A DNA stretch of 64,000 bases from a virus. Shown piece after piece: positions 32,260 through 41,755 of this stretch. Positions within the stretch are counted from its first letter, which is position 1. Each line of letters starts with the position of its first letter. The stretch spans positions 1 through 64,000 of IMG/VR virus record IMGVR_UViG_3300034691_000040, one strand, 5' to 3'. The position numbers and the translations under genes were made by a program. Below the pieces are notes generated by a model. That model saw nothing but the letters and a program-made list of their open reading frames with translations, had not been told where the DNA came from and made no database searches.

Positions 32260-33807
32260 TTATTCATCAAAGTCGCTGAAATCACGTCCTTGCTCACCAC
32301 CTGCAAGACGACCACCCACTTTCTTGTAGGAGATATCTTCAGTGCTGAACAGATCGTATTTGAAACCGATCATACCCAGTTCAAGGAACCGCAGTGCAAA
32401 CCGTTTATGGTCTTCGTTGGTTGCCCCCAACTTACGGTGTTTGCCCCACTGAACTTCTTGCCATGTCACGCCTGCATGGACACGTTTGGCAATGAAGTAC
32501 TCAAAGTCAAATTCTGTGTCGAGCTTCTTACAGCCTTCGTAGTACCCCTTACCTACCAACCTGGCTAGATAGTCATCAGGATACATCCGCGCTTCTTCCT
32601 TGGCCTGCGTGGAGAGCTGGTGGGCGGTATAATGGAAGATGTTGTTAGGTGAAGTGAAGTGACGCGTGTAACGATGTACGCCTTGGACCTCATCACCTGC
32701 GGTTTGAACTGGAATACCTTGCTTACCCATGAGGTTAGCGTAGTCCAAACCAGCCGAGATGATTTCGTAGCCTTCTTCTTGATAACTGCGAAGCGATTCG
32801 ATGTAATCGGTGTAAGGTTGACCGCCTGTAAATTCTTGAAACTTAACTTTGAAACCACGTTCTTGAAGTCGGTCACGAACGTAAGTAGCCATCTCGATTG
32901 GCGAAAGACCACGGATGTCGATTGGGCGTTCCCAGTTGTACTCCTGCTGTTTGAGCATGATGTACAGTTTCTGGAATACCAGCTCAAGCTTATCTTCAAT
33001 CGTTGTGTAAACGTGAAGAGGGATCTTGGTCTCATCGAACAACACTGGACTGTTGTAGCAGCACATCGACACCAGGAAGTCCAGCAGGTTGCCTGACTTG
33101 TTCTGCCCTGGTAGTGCGCTGACGTTAAGCCACTCACCACGACGGTAACCATCTTGGTCACCGGTCATCCGGTTGAAAGCTTTAATAGCGTGCTTGAGGA
33201 TGGACTTAGGGTCAATGGCGGTTTGCGCCAAGTTAAAGACCTCGGCCATCGACTCCAAATCATCGACGTCAATAGAGCGCGCAATTGCAGCAGCACGCTT
33301 CTTATCGCCCAATGACAAGTTCTGCAGCTTCATGACAATTTCGTTACGAAACTCCATGACGCTTTTAATACTGTCGCGTTCAAACGCAAGACGACGACTG
33401 GCTTTTCTGATCAGTGCTTCAAACTCTTGCACTGCCGAAAAGGACATCAGTTCGTGACTGAACTCTTCGTACTTATCTTTGGCCGCCTGCGGATCGTCAA
33501 CTAAAAGTAAAGTCTTACAAAATAGATCATATAGACGATCATTATCCCCCGTGGCGATACGCACACGGGTCATTAGGTCATCCAAGTCCATGGGTTTTTC
33601 AGAACCACGGTGCTTTAACCAGATCAGCAATGCGCGTAGCTTCAGCAGAGATGACTTCTCAGTGTTGACTAGCTGACGCTCATCTGAAATTTGAACGTGG
33701 GCTACAGCGCTTTCCAATACGTTATGAAGCGCATCTTCGTTTATATTGCAGTGGCTCGCGTAATACGCAGCGCCGATAGCTTTCGCTAGGAGTAGCTTGA
33801 TTTCCAT
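32260..33807 (-). CDS. DnaB-like replicative helicase
   Basis: A 515-residue protein. The C-terminal half is RecA-like. At the P-loop position stands ALPGQNKSG (231-239), where Gly before Lys is replaced by Asn. Walker B follows (YEIISAGLDYANLM, 347-360), then a HQLSTQAK segment (396-403) that matches the SQL-type sensor of DnaB, and a Lys-rich, Arg-containing C-terminal part. The N-terminal 200 residues are helical, as in DnaB N-terminal domains. It should unwind DNA at the phage fork as a hexamer. The non-canonical P-loop is the odd point: either it is tolerated, or ATP binding differs. Divergent from 33843. Confidence 0.72.
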   Translation of the reverse strand: MEIKLLLAKAIGAAYYASHCNINEDALHNVLESAVAHVQISDERQLVNTEKSSLLKLRALLIWLKHRGSEKPMDLDDLMTRVRIATGDNDRLYDLFCKTLLLVDDPQAAKDKYEEFSHELMSFSAVQEFEALIRKASRRLAFERDSIKSVMEFRNEIVMKLQNLSLGDKKRAAAIARSIDVDDLESMAEVFNLAQTAIDPKSILKHAIKAFNRMTGDQDGYRRGEWLNVSALPGQNKSGNLLDFLVSMCCYNSPVLFDETKIPLHVYTTIEDKLELVFQKLYIMLKQQEYNWERPIDIRGLSPIEMATYVRDRLQERGFKVKFQEFTGGQPYTDYIESLRSYQEEGYEIISAGLDYANLMGKQGIPVQTAGDEVQGVHRYTRHFTSPNNIFHYTAHQLSTQAKEEARMYPDDYLARLVGKGYYEGCKKLDTEFDFEYFIAKRVHAGVTWQEVQWGKHRKLGATNEDHKRFALRFLELGMIGFKYDLFSTEDISYKKVGGRLAGGEQGRDFSDFDE

Positions 33808-33842
33808 ACCGCCTCACAGAAGGCTTTAACAGGATTCACATA

Positions 33843-34391
33843 ATGGACAAACCCATTGAGTTGCGGTTCATCCCACTGTGGTTGAGTAAGGTGGTGTCGT
33901 ACTACAACACCGACCCAAAAGAATTCGAAAGCATAGTATCAAGCCACGACCAAAAGTTGTTTAAATTGGCCAACCATTTGCTTCGTTCTAAACTTAAACT
34001 GTTGGGGATTACCGATTATGTTTTCCCTGCAGTGGATGTCGAAGAAGGGTTTGATACTGATGAAGCGTTGTTCGCGCTTTACGGAAACAACGAGGACGGC
34101 CACAAACTGGCTGAGTATACCCTCAAGAATTTCGTAATTGTACCCGATAAGTATGATGGCATCTTGCTGATTGAGAAGCCCGCCGGTGCTGAAGAGAAGG
34201 AATTGATTTATGAGCTGTTGTTAGCTCTGGCTCTTTACCGTGGGAAAGAGGTTGCTTATAGCTCTGACCTGTTCAAACAATATCTGGTTGCCGTGAATAA
34301 AAACTACGGCAGCGGCAGTAGCGCTGATCATTTCCATGAGCACCTTAAAGCAGCACTGGCTAAAGCCCGTGCCGAAGATGCTGATGACTAA
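33843..34391 (+). CDS. hypothetical protein, 182 aa
   Basis: Function not recognised. Divergent from the helicase gene, 35 bases apart. Helical, charged protein with an acidic centre (DVEEGFDTDEALFALYGNNEDG) and a C-terminal helix ending AEDADD. It lies immediately upstream of the capsid leader. Confidence 0.6.
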   Translation: MDKPIELRFIPLWLSKVVSYYNTDPKEFESIVSSHDQKLFKLANHLLRSKLKLLGITDYVFPAVDVEEGFDTDEALFALYGNNEDGHKLAEYTLKNFVIVPDKYDGILLIEKPAGAEEKELIYELLLALALYRGKEVAYSSDLFKQYLVAVNKNYGSGSSADHFHEHLKAALAKARAEDADD

Positions 34392-34540
34392 AAAGAGCAG
34401 TGCTGTAAAAGTGTTATGTGTAAATCGCCTAGTGGGTCGTAGGTCTGCCTTTAGTAGTCGACTACTTTGGGAATCGGCGCAGTCCTAAAAACAAAGCTTT
34501 GTAATTACGACTATCTGGTAGTCATTTTGGAGCACCACGT
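34392..34540 (+). promoter_or_regulatory. leader of the capsid gene with nested palindromes
   Basis: 149 bases without a gene before the capsid start. It holds a perfect 14-base palindrome (34453-34466, AGTAGTCGACTACT), a perfect 12-base palindrome (34491-34502, ACAAAGCTTTGT), and GACTA-TCTGG-TAGTC (34509-34523) just before TTTTGGAG. These may be operator sites, or hairpins that stabilise a very abundant mRNA. Confidence 0.45.
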
Positions 34541-36820
34541 ATGAGTCTCATCCGCATCAACAAGGAACAATACGTTACCAAGTCCGGCCTCGACGCCAAC
34601 GCTTTGGTCACCCACGTCAACGGCGGCAGCGGCTACAGCGTTGAAGGCAAGGAGCTGGTTTCCTCGCTCAAAGACGGCAGCTTCGAAGGCAAGATCCAAC
34701 TCGGCACCATCGCCGATAAACTGAAGTCGACCCTGAGCTTCGAAGGCGCTGCTGTCTCCGCCGACGGCAAGCCTGATTACAGCTTCAACTCGCGTCAAGC
34801 CGGTCTGGCCTCCGCTTCCCTGATCATGGCCTTCGCCGCCGATCCTGCTGCTTACCAGCGCGCCTGCATCTCCTTCGAGCAGAAAGCTCTGCCAGAAGGT
34901 TCGAGCATCGCCAACGCCACCGGCCTGGAACACGACTCGATCTCCGAGTTCTACTCCAAGGAATCCTTCGACAACCAAAACCTGGTTGACTCGTTGTTCC
35001 TCTCGGTTGGCCTGAACTACAAAATCGCCCGCCAAGGCCCAGCAATGGACATGATGTACCGTCCACTGCCGATGACCCCGGACCAAGGCGCGTTCGACAT
35101 CGAGATCCCTTGCCTGTACGTTCAAAACAACGTCAAGCACGCTCAAGATGGCAGCCCATCCGACTTCGGCCTGCGCCGTGTACTCGACGCCGCGATCGAC
35201 CACGAAATCCTGAACGACAACGCTACAGCCGTAATCCCAGGCTATAACGATGCCACCAAGGAAAACTTCGTCGAAACCGCAGTGGTTGCACCGTTCGAAA
35301 AAACCGAAGGCCGTCGCGTCGTAACGACCAGCGCCCTGAAAGTGAACCGGACCATCAACCTGTTCGGCCTGGGCAACGTGGACAACATCCAACGCGTTGG
35401 TCAAGCGGATTACTCCGAAGCTCTCGACCGTAACATCGGCGTGGCCTCGGTGTTCCTGCGTCTGGGTAGCGATACCCTGGTTGTTGATACCCGCATGGCT
35501 CCGTACAGCCGTTTCTACAAAGGTCCAGAACAAGGCGGCCGTTCGGTCAAGCTGTCCTTCCCTGTGACCCTGCTGGAACTGAACAAAGATAGCATGAACT
35601 ACCTGGGTGAAGCCCTGTCGGCTCCGGTGTTCGGCATCATTGCCAACGGCAAGTACACCGTGCGCTGCAAGTTCACCCTGAACGGTGATGGCGACGTTGA
35701 ACGTGGTACCGTGAGCGTCAACCCTTCGCAAGTCGAAGTGATGTCGATCTACGACGAACTGGGCGGCGCTGTGTCCCTGACCGGCACCGTTGGTCTGAGC
35801 ATCGTGAACGGCCTGCAAGCCATCGTTGTTTCCGGCTGGTATCCTGATGCCCGCCTGACCAACAGCAACCACCGTTACCTGGGTCTGCAACTGAACACCC
35901 GTCCGGTGCGTGAGCGTCTGCTCAGCCGTACTCGTGCTCCGTTCTTCGTTCCTTACCCACTGGGTGAAGAGCGCGACCAAACCGTTCTGGATCAGTTGAC
36001 CTACGTCGTTGGCCAATACACCAACAACGAAGCCATCGGTACCATGATCGGTTACCACGAACGCACCATGCGGCTCACCAACGGCGGCCTGCGTGGCAAC
36101 CTGACCATGGGCGACTTCGAGCTGAACTCCAAGCCGATCGAAGGTATCAGCCGCTGGTTGATCAACCCGTACGTCGTCGAGCTGAACGTTGACTTCCGTA
36201 ACGCTCAGTCGCTGGAAACCAGCAACAACGTCGAGAACGCCTGCGAAACCCTGTTCAACGTGCTGCGCTCTGCCGCCTTCGACGGCCTGCAACGTTCCAA
36301 CTACGAAACCGTGTGCCGGTTCGTGGATGGTGGCGAAGTGGCCAACAAATGGCGCCTGGCGATCGTTACCAGCCCGAAAATCAAGCGCTTCCTGACCCTG
36401 CAAGGCGACAGCCGTACCCTGGGTGCGGATCTGCCATTCCAGCTGGAAAGCGACATCGACAACCGCATGAACGGCAAGCTCTACATGGGCCTGGTCCGCG
36501 ACGGCGATGGTTTCGACCCAATGTCCAACGGCATCATGCTGTTGACTCCGACAATGGTTACCACCATCACCGCTACCCGCGACAACTCGCCGCGTAAAGA
36601 AGCAGTGGTTCAACCACGTTTCCAACACTACCAAATCCTGCCGTGGCTGATCAAAGTCAACGTGTTCGGCGTGGACGAACTGTTGGAATCCACCCTGCCT
36701 TTTCGTGTCGAAAACAAGCCGGTTGCAGCTTTCGGTGGTGATGCCATCGTCCCAGCTCCAGTCACCACTACCGCAGTTGCACCAGTGAATGGCGCAGCTG
36801 ATAGCGGTGCCGGCGCGTAA
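34541..36820 (+). CDS. major capsid protein
   Basis: A 759-residue protein, close to the size of the phiKZ capsid protein gp120. Codon choice is extreme (mostly C- or G-ending), far from the neighbours and typical of the most abundant phage protein. The N-terminal region contains several S-x-E prohead-protease candidate sites (SFE 47-49, SFE 66-68 followed by GAA, SFE 111-113, SKE 139-141); in phiKZ the capsid protein loses an N-terminal piece at such a site. The C-terminus is Ala/Pro/Thr-rich. It is followed by head- and RNA-polymerase-type genes as in phiKZ. Assignment is by size, context and expression signs, not by alignment. Confidence 0.75.
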   Translation: MSLIRINKEQYVTKSGLDANALVTHVNGGSGYSVEGKELVSSLKDGSFEGKIQLGTIADKLKSTLSFEGAAVSADGKPDYSFNSRQAGLASASLIMAFAADPAAYQRACISFEQKALPEGSSIANATGLEHDSISEFYSKESFDNQNLVDSLFLSVGLNYKIARQGPAMDMMYRPLPMTPDQGAFDIEIPCLYVQNNVKHAQDGSPSDFGLRRVLDAAIDHEILNDNATAVIPGYNDATKENFVETAVVAPFEKTEGRRVVTTSALKVNRTINLFGLGNVDNIQRVGQADYSEALDRNIGVASVFLRLGSDTLVVDTRMAPYSRFYKGPEQGGRSVKLSFPVTLLELNKDSMNYLGEALSAPVFGIIANGKYTVRCKFTLNGDGDVERGTVSVNPSQVEVMSIYDELGGAVSLTGTVGLSIVNGLQAIVVSGWYPDARLTNSNHRYLGLQLNTRPVRERLLSRTRAPFFVPYPLGEERDQTVLDQLTYVVGQYTNNEAIGTMIGYHERTMRLTNGGLRGNLTMGDFELNSKPIEGISRWLINPYVVELNVDFRNAQSLETSNNVENACETLFNVLRSAAFDGLQRSNYETVCRFVDGGEVANKWRLAIVTSPKIKRFLTLQGDSRTLGADLPFQLESDIDNRMNGKLYMGLVRDGDGFDPMSNGIMLLTPTMVTTITATRDNSPRKEAVVQPRFQHYQILPWLIKVNVFGVDELLESTLPFRVENKPVAAFGGDAIVPAPVTTTAVAPVNGAADSGAGA

Positions 36821-36850
36821 CTGAGCAATCAGTGAGCGGTAGGTAGTCAA

Positions 36851-36882
36851 CATAGAGCCCGGCGCAATGCCGGGCTCTATGC
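36851..36882 (+). terminator. terminator hairpin, CATA/TATG type
   Basis: A perfect 13-bp stem (36851-36863 with 36869-36881) starting CATA and ending TATG, followed by CCGTAAC. It ends the capsid transcript. Confidence 0.82.
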
Positions 36883-36999
36883 CGTAACTATTCATTTTAT
36901 TGCTCAACACGATTACAGCAATACATTACTATTTAGTAGAGCGGAAAGAATAAAAGGGACACTCCAACTAGAGTGAAAATTAACTAGGGGCCATTACCT

Positions 37000-38115
37000 A
37001 TGACGTCAAAAGATCATCGGGTAAGTGTGTTGGATACTTGTTCCTATTCGCCGCGTTATGGGGGGTTCGCCTTAACGCACGATTCCAGCAACACTTATTC
37101 GAAGACCGTAAGGTACGTTAATAATACCAAACAAGAAGTCGACGTTAAAGAACGTAGTGGTGTGGTCGTGGCGCTTGCGCCGAATCCGTACCAGCAAACG
37201 CGTGTTGAATCAATCGAGATTGAGGTTGAGTGGCGCATGACCAATCAGTGTTTCATGGAAACAGCTGATCGGTTAGCGGAAGGTCATCCAGGTGACCCAC
37301 TACTTAAGGTCGTGATTGAAGCGTTTGATAACCGCAATAAGCGTGGTGGTAAAGAGACTGAGACATCTTCTTTGGCCCTAAGCATTAGCTTTCCGCTCGA
37401 AGACTTGCGCAAGGCAGGTGGTTCAGTTTATCTTGAAGAGTTAGACATTACTTTAGGCATGCCTATTATGCCAGGTAGTCGAAAAATCAACCATCCGTTC
37501 GAGCCGCGTGAACGTGTGAAGAAATCTTTCGCAAGTTCGGTTCCCTTCGTGACGAATGAAACATTCTTGTTCTCCATGAAGGCAATTAATAATGATCAAG
37601 TGGCTAAAAACCACGATCGTTTTATGCTGCTTGGTAGTCAGGTGTACCGAGTACCGGTGGAGCGAGACCCGCACCATCAGAACGGTATCCACATCGTCAG
37701 ACGGCGCAATGCTGATAGTGATCCTCCAGACGTAGGTACTGTAGTCGAGGAACACATGACGTTTGAGGAGGCTGATAAACGATTTAGGCTTTACGATACT
37801 GTTGAAATGGCCCGCAAGATGGGCGATCCTGAAGTGCACTTTAAGCTCGAACTTGCAGAGATGGGTCGAGCGCAAAAGATCGAAGAGATTGCACAGAAAC
37901 GAGTGGATGCTGAAGATGCTGCTGTAATCACTGCGCGCCGGTTAGATCTGGAACGAGAGAGGTTAGAGATGGCAACGGCAAAAGCCCGTGAAGACTTAGC
38001 CAAAGACAGGGTGAGGAACTTTGGCGACTGGGTAGGTCTGTGTGGCAAGTTCTTATTGGTGGCATTAGGGGCGCTTACATCGCTTGCGAAGTTGAGTACC
38101 TTAAAACCAGTTTAA
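37000..38115 (+). CDS. virion or membrane-linked hypothetical protein with coiled coil, 371 aa
   Basis: Function not recognised. Residues 1-230 look like two beta-rich domains (for example RVESIEIEVEWRMTN and LEELDITLGMPIMPG). Residues 275-345 form a long charged coiled coil (KRVDAEDAAVITARRLDLERERLEMATAKAREDLAKD). The last 25 residues are a hydrophobic helix (LCGKFLLVALGALTSLAKL) that could be a tail anchor. AGGGG stands 10 bases before the ATG. It lies between the capsid and RNA-polymerase-like genes. Confidence 0.6.
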   Translation: MTSKDHRVSVLDTCSYSPRYGGFALTHDSSNTYSKTVRYVNNTKQEVDVKERSGVVVALAPNPYQQTRVESIEIEVEWRMTNQCFMETADRLAEGHPGDPLLKVVIEAFDNRNKRGGKETETSSLALSISFPLEDLRKAGGSVYLEELDITLGMPIMPGSRKINHPFEPRERVKKSFASSVPFVTNETFLFSMKAINNDQVAKNHDRFMLLGSQVYRVPVERDPHHQNGIHIVRRRNADSDPPDVGTVVEEHMTFEEADKRFRLYDTVEMARKMGDPEVHFKLELAEMGRAQKIEEIAQKRVDAEDAAVITARRLDLERERLEMATAKAREDLAKDRVRNFGDWVGLCGKFLLVALGALTSLAKLSTLKPV

Positions 38116-38126
38116 ATAGGCCCAGC

Positions 38127-39770
38127 ATGGATATTGAGTGGTTCAACGATTTACAAGCGGACAGGCCCAAGTTCAACCAAGACATCATCGATGGTATTGC
38201 GTATAAGGAACTCAAGAAGGCTGAAGACCGCGTAGTCAATGTCATTCATTGCGCGGAACCTAGCTTTCCTGATAAGTTCGAGTTCTTGGGTGCTTCTGTT
38301 TGTGGACCACGGGAAACGTTTCAAGTCATCGCCGGCGGGTTAACCAAATCCAACCGGATGCCACCTACCGTGGATCTGGCCATCACCGATGCTAAGCTGG
38401 TAAAGTTCCAGTTCGCGTTTGATGACCGGGAATTATATCCTCGGTATTTCTACGTGCCCTATAGTCGCCTCGGTGGCTTCATGGGCATTGCAGGCAACCA
38501 GTTCCTGATCAGTGCAGTCTTGGCAGACCCATGCTTTAGCGTGGGCACTGACCATGTCTTCCTGCGTGTGAACCGGGCGCCGATGACGTTCAAGCTTGTT
38601 GATACGACCATGCGTATTGATGGCGTGTTAGCCAGTCGGGACATCCCGTACAGTTGGCTTCACCACAAAGGGGCCTCTAACAAGACCTCTGAAAGTGATG
38701 TATTGCAGTTAGGGCATGTTGTCACCACGTTACCGCATTATTTGTTCTGCAAGTACGGCCTGCGCGAAGCTTTCAAGAAGTTCTGCAAAGTCGACGTCAT
38801 CATTCAGCACGAAGACGAACCTGTAGATACAAAAGAATACGTGGTGTTCTCAAGCCAGAAGGTAAACAAGCCACGCACTCTGAAAATGAAGGCTGACTTG
38901 TACAAACTGATAGCATCGCCCATGGTGCTGTTGGTGCCTCGTAAGAAACAGTCGGAGTTGGTGAATCAGTTTGCAGCTGCGTTCTTCTACATCGTCGACC
39001 ACTTCCCAGAAGCACGGGAGGTTGAAGACCTGATGGGGGATGAGCTGTGGAAAGTATGGCTGGGGTATGTGTTGTTCGGCGATCAGCTGGGACGGCACAA
39101 GTTGGTTGAGAACGTTGAGAACCACCTTGTCAGAGGTATTGACGAGTATGTGGATCATGACTGTCGGCAGATGCTGTACGATGAGGAAAACCTCATCATC
39201 AACGACATCTACGAGCTGTTCATCTACTTGATCAACAACATCAAGGGGATGATTCAGAACAGTGAGAAAGATATCGCTAGCATGTTCGGTAAGCGCTTAA
39301 CTGTCGCGCCGTATGTGCTACGCGATATCACCAGTCAGGTCATGCGGTGTTTGTTTGAAATCACAAACAACCGCAAGAAGGTGTTGAAGTTCGATGACTA
39401 TAACAAGATCCTTGGTAAGTTCTTCAGACACACTGAAGTGTTCAATCTGAGAAAGACCAATGAGAAACGGTTCATGTCGTCTGTATCGACGCCTGGAGAT
39501 AACCTTCTCTTCAAACTCACAACCAAGATTGTTAAGCAAGCCCACACCTCAGGTAGCAAGAAGGCGCCTAGCGTTAACGTGAATGATCCTTCAAGCTGGC
39601 TGCACTATTCGTCTCTTGAGGCGGGTAACTACGGCATGCTACCTAAGCACGGACCCCTTGCAAACAATACCATCAGCCCAACCGTCAAACTGGATGAGAA
39701 CAACACCATCGTCGAGAAAGAACACCTCAAAGCTACAAACGCCTACGTTAACTACGTTATTCGCCGTTAA
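38127..39770 (+). CDS. RNA polymerase beta N-terminal-half-like subunit (phiKZ gp123 type)
   Basis: A 547-residue protein from the ATG at 38127 (TAGG six bases upstream). The last 90 residues read NEKRFMSSVSTPGDNL...SSLEAGNYGMLPKHGPLANNTISP. This recalls the segment of cellular beta subunits around H-P-T-H-Y-G-R-x-C-P-I-E-T-P-x-G-P-N-x-G, where phiKZ-like phages split the beta subunit between two genes. phiKZ gp123, in the gene order just after the capsid gene, is the N-terminal beta half of the non-virion RNA polymerase. Size and position agree. Identification rests on this short resemblance and on gene order; a virion protein is the alternative. Confidence 0.55.
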   Translation: MDIEWFNDLQADRPKFNQDIIDGIAYKELKKAEDRVVNVIHCAEPSFPDKFEFLGASVCGPRETFQVIAGGLTKSNRMPPTVDLAITDAKLVKFQFAFDDRELYPRYFYVPYSRLGGFMGIAGNQFLISAVLADPCFSVGTDHVFLRVNRAPMTFKLVDTTMRIDGVLASRDIPYSWLHHKGASNKTSESDVLQLGHVVTTLPHYLFCKYGLREAFKKFCKVDVIIQHEDEPVDTKEYVVFSSQKVNKPRTLKMKADLYKLIASPMVLLVPRKKQSELVNQFAAAFFYIVDHFPEAREVEDLMGDELWKVWLGYVLFGDQLGRHKLVENVENHLVRGIDEYVDHDCRQMLYDEENLIINDIYELFIYLINNIKGMIQNSEKDIASMFGKRLTVAPYVLRDITSQVMRCLFEITNNRKKVLKFDDYNKILGKFFRHTEVFNLRKTNEKRFMSSVSTPGDNLLFKLTTKIVKQAHTSGSKKAPSVNVNDPSSWLHYSSLEAGNYGMLPKHGPLANNTISPTVKLDENNTIVEKEHLKATNAYVNYVIRR

Positions 39771-39796
39771 AAAACCGCCCGTTCCCTGGAGTGCCT

Positions 39797-41659
39797 ATGT
39801 ATAATGGTGGAGAGGACCGTCGATTAGTCGACTATGTCTTCAAGAGTTGCGCCGACCTGATTGATCGAAACGCACGCCAAAGTGATTTGCGTAACGCTTA
39901 CGCGGACATGATGGCGTCAAACCAATGGGTGAACCGTGACATCGACGGTTTGGTCAACGCTATCGTTGAAGCCCTGCCTGCGCTTGAGCGCCTATTTGCT
40001 CGCGGTAATGAGCAGTTGGCCGATTGGATCGACCAGGCCATTTCGAGTATGGTGGATGGTCACTTCGCCGGCATCATCTTGAAGTCTAAGGTGGCTAACG
40101 ATCTTGACCGTAACACTTACGAAGAAATGCGCCGTGCGGCCAATGGCTTTATCGATGTGTGCAAGACGGCTCAACGTGGTGGTCGTGACATTGGCCGCGG
40201 TGATGACCGCACACCTGCGCGAGCCGTGAACGACATCGGCGCTGTCGGTAATTACCGAGGTGGCGGTGAACGTGGCAACGAGAAGGCTTCGCTGGATGAC
40301 GGCTGGTTGGAAATTGCCCGTGCTAAGCAGGGCGTGACCGATGTAGTCGAACATGTGGAAGACCGGCCTGCTTCGCCACGCTATGTTGAAGAACAGGCTC
40401 GGCAGACGCCGCTGTACCGCGAACCTGATCGTCCAGACACTGTCATCGAAGGGCCTGATTACACCAAGGCCGATCCATGGCGTGAATTCTGGCGGCAAGG
40501 CGAGCACTGGCAGATTGCCCACCATTCCAAATGGAAGCTGACAGTCGATCCAGATGCTGACATCGACGATGGCATTAAAGCAATTCCGTCGTTTTACAAC
40601 ATCAACACCCATCTCAAATATTACGTCAAGAATGAAAGCGGCGAAGTCCGTGAGGAGTTAATCGAAGTGAATGACGATAACAGATACCAAGCTCATCAGC
40701 TGCTCGCATCCGAAGACGAATCGTTCAAACCACCAGTGCGTAGCGCCGGCATGTCTCTGAACCCTCGTAAAGTCCAGCCGGCCGATGACGTGTTGGGTAA
40801 CGATGTTCTCGACACCCCCGCTCCGGCGCCTGACCTTGTGGGTATTCTGGCCACGCTGGATGAAGAAAGCCTCGTTCCAAGCGGTGACAAAACTCTGATT
40901 ACTGACAGCCTGTACGCGTCGGTATTCAGTGTCCGTGCAAAAATGATCCGTGAGAATGCGCCGACCAGCGTAGAACTCTCCGTCATGCGAACGCCAGTAT
41001 TGGTGAAGTCGATTGACCAGACCGAACTGATCAACAAGGTATTCGAAGCCCCAACCATGATGGCCGCGGCCAACGCCATGAATGAGCAGAAGCATCTGTT
41101 CGAGCCGAATTTGTGGAATGTTCTGAACGACCGTATTACCAGCAAGTTCCATCATGCCACTCGTTACGCGTTTAGCTACGACGGCCTGAGCAGCAAAGTA
41201 AAATTCGCCCAACACTTCGACAAGGTTCTGCAGCACGTCGAGGGCAAACGCGGTAAAGAATGGGCGGCATCGTATGCTTCTCGTGTGAAATACGTTCTGG
41301 CGTCCGCCTGCGGACACTTGAATGCTGAAGATTTGTCCGACGGTTTGTCGGGCTTGGGTGATCTGACAGGCATCAACGCGGTGGTCTTCTCAGACTACCA
41401 GGTTGTTGTCGCGTTGGATTACACCCTGGACCAATTGGGATTGGGTAAGGCACTTATCGACAGTCCAATGGGTCTGTCCGTATCGGGGTCGGAGCATCCG
41501 CGTCTTCACGCTGCGTTGCTGCGCGTGTACAAGAAGCTGGACGACACCTATGCGGCGATCCACATTCGCGTCGTGTTGTCGACTTCGGATAATCAGCTGG
41601 TTGAGATCGTGCCGTACAGCGTCCGCACTTCGTCCTTCGTGCTGGCTCTGCTTAACTAA
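39797..41659 (+). CDS. large virion-type protein, 620 aa
   Basis: Function not recognised. Starts at ATG 39797 after TGGAG. Residues 1-125 are helical; 125-215 are polar, rich in Arg, Gly and Pro, and probably disordered; 220-300 include a compact Trp-rich domain (WREFWRQGEHWQIAHHSKWKLTV); a Pro/Ala linker follows, then a 250-residue helical-strand C-terminal domain. Such a modular layout, size and position between RNA polymerase and CYTH-like genes fit a head or tail protein of phiKZ-like phages. Confidence 0.55.
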   Translation: MYNGGEDRRLVDYVFKSCADLIDRNARQSDLRNAYADMMASNQWVNRDIDGLVNAIVEALPALERLFARGNEQLADWIDQAISSMVDGHFAGIILKSKVANDLDRNTYEEMRRAANGFIDVCKTAQRGGRDIGRGDDRTPARAVNDIGAVGNYRGGGERGNEKASLDDGWLEIARAKQGVTDVVEHVEDRPASPRYVEEQARQTPLYREPDRPDTVIEGPDYTKADPWREFWRQGEHWQIAHHSKWKLTVDPDADIDDGIKAIPSFYNINTHLKYYVKNESGEVREELIEVNDDNRYQAHQLLASEDESFKPPVRSAGMSLNPRKVQPADDVLGNDVLDTPAPAPDLVGILATLDEESLVPSGDKTLITDSLYASVFSVRAKMIRENAPTSVELSVMRTPVLVKSIDQTELINKVFEAPTMMAAANAMNEQKHLFEPNLWNVLNDRITSKFHHATRYAFSYDGLSSKVKFAQHFDKVLQHVEGKRGKEWAASYASRVKYVLASACGHLNAEDLSDGLSGLGDLTGINAVVFSDYQVVVALDYTLDQLGLGKALIDSPMGLSVSGSEHPRLHAALLRVYKKLDDTYAAIHIRVVLSTSDNQLVEIVPYSVRTSSFVLALLN

Positions 41660-41699
41660 CTGACTTCCGCTCTACAAGCCTGAAGTCGGCAACGTAACG

Positions 41700-41715
41700 A
41701 CCGTGCTAGCACGGT
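41700..41715. repeat. perfect 16-base palindrome
   Basis: ACCGTGCTAGCACGGT is a perfect dyad with no loop. It lies in the 147-base gap between two plus-strand genes, 41 bases before a terminator. It could bind a dimeric regulator or form a short hairpin. Confidence 0.45.
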
Positions 41716-41755
41716 GTAGGTCGAGTCCGTCGTCACTAATGTGATTACGGCAGGT

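Noticed and set aside
34511-36910. Long open frame of 799 codons on the minus strand across the capsid gene
   Set aside because: It results from the C/G-ending codons of the capsid gene, which remove stops on the other strand. It has no ribosome site and a composition unlike a folded protein.
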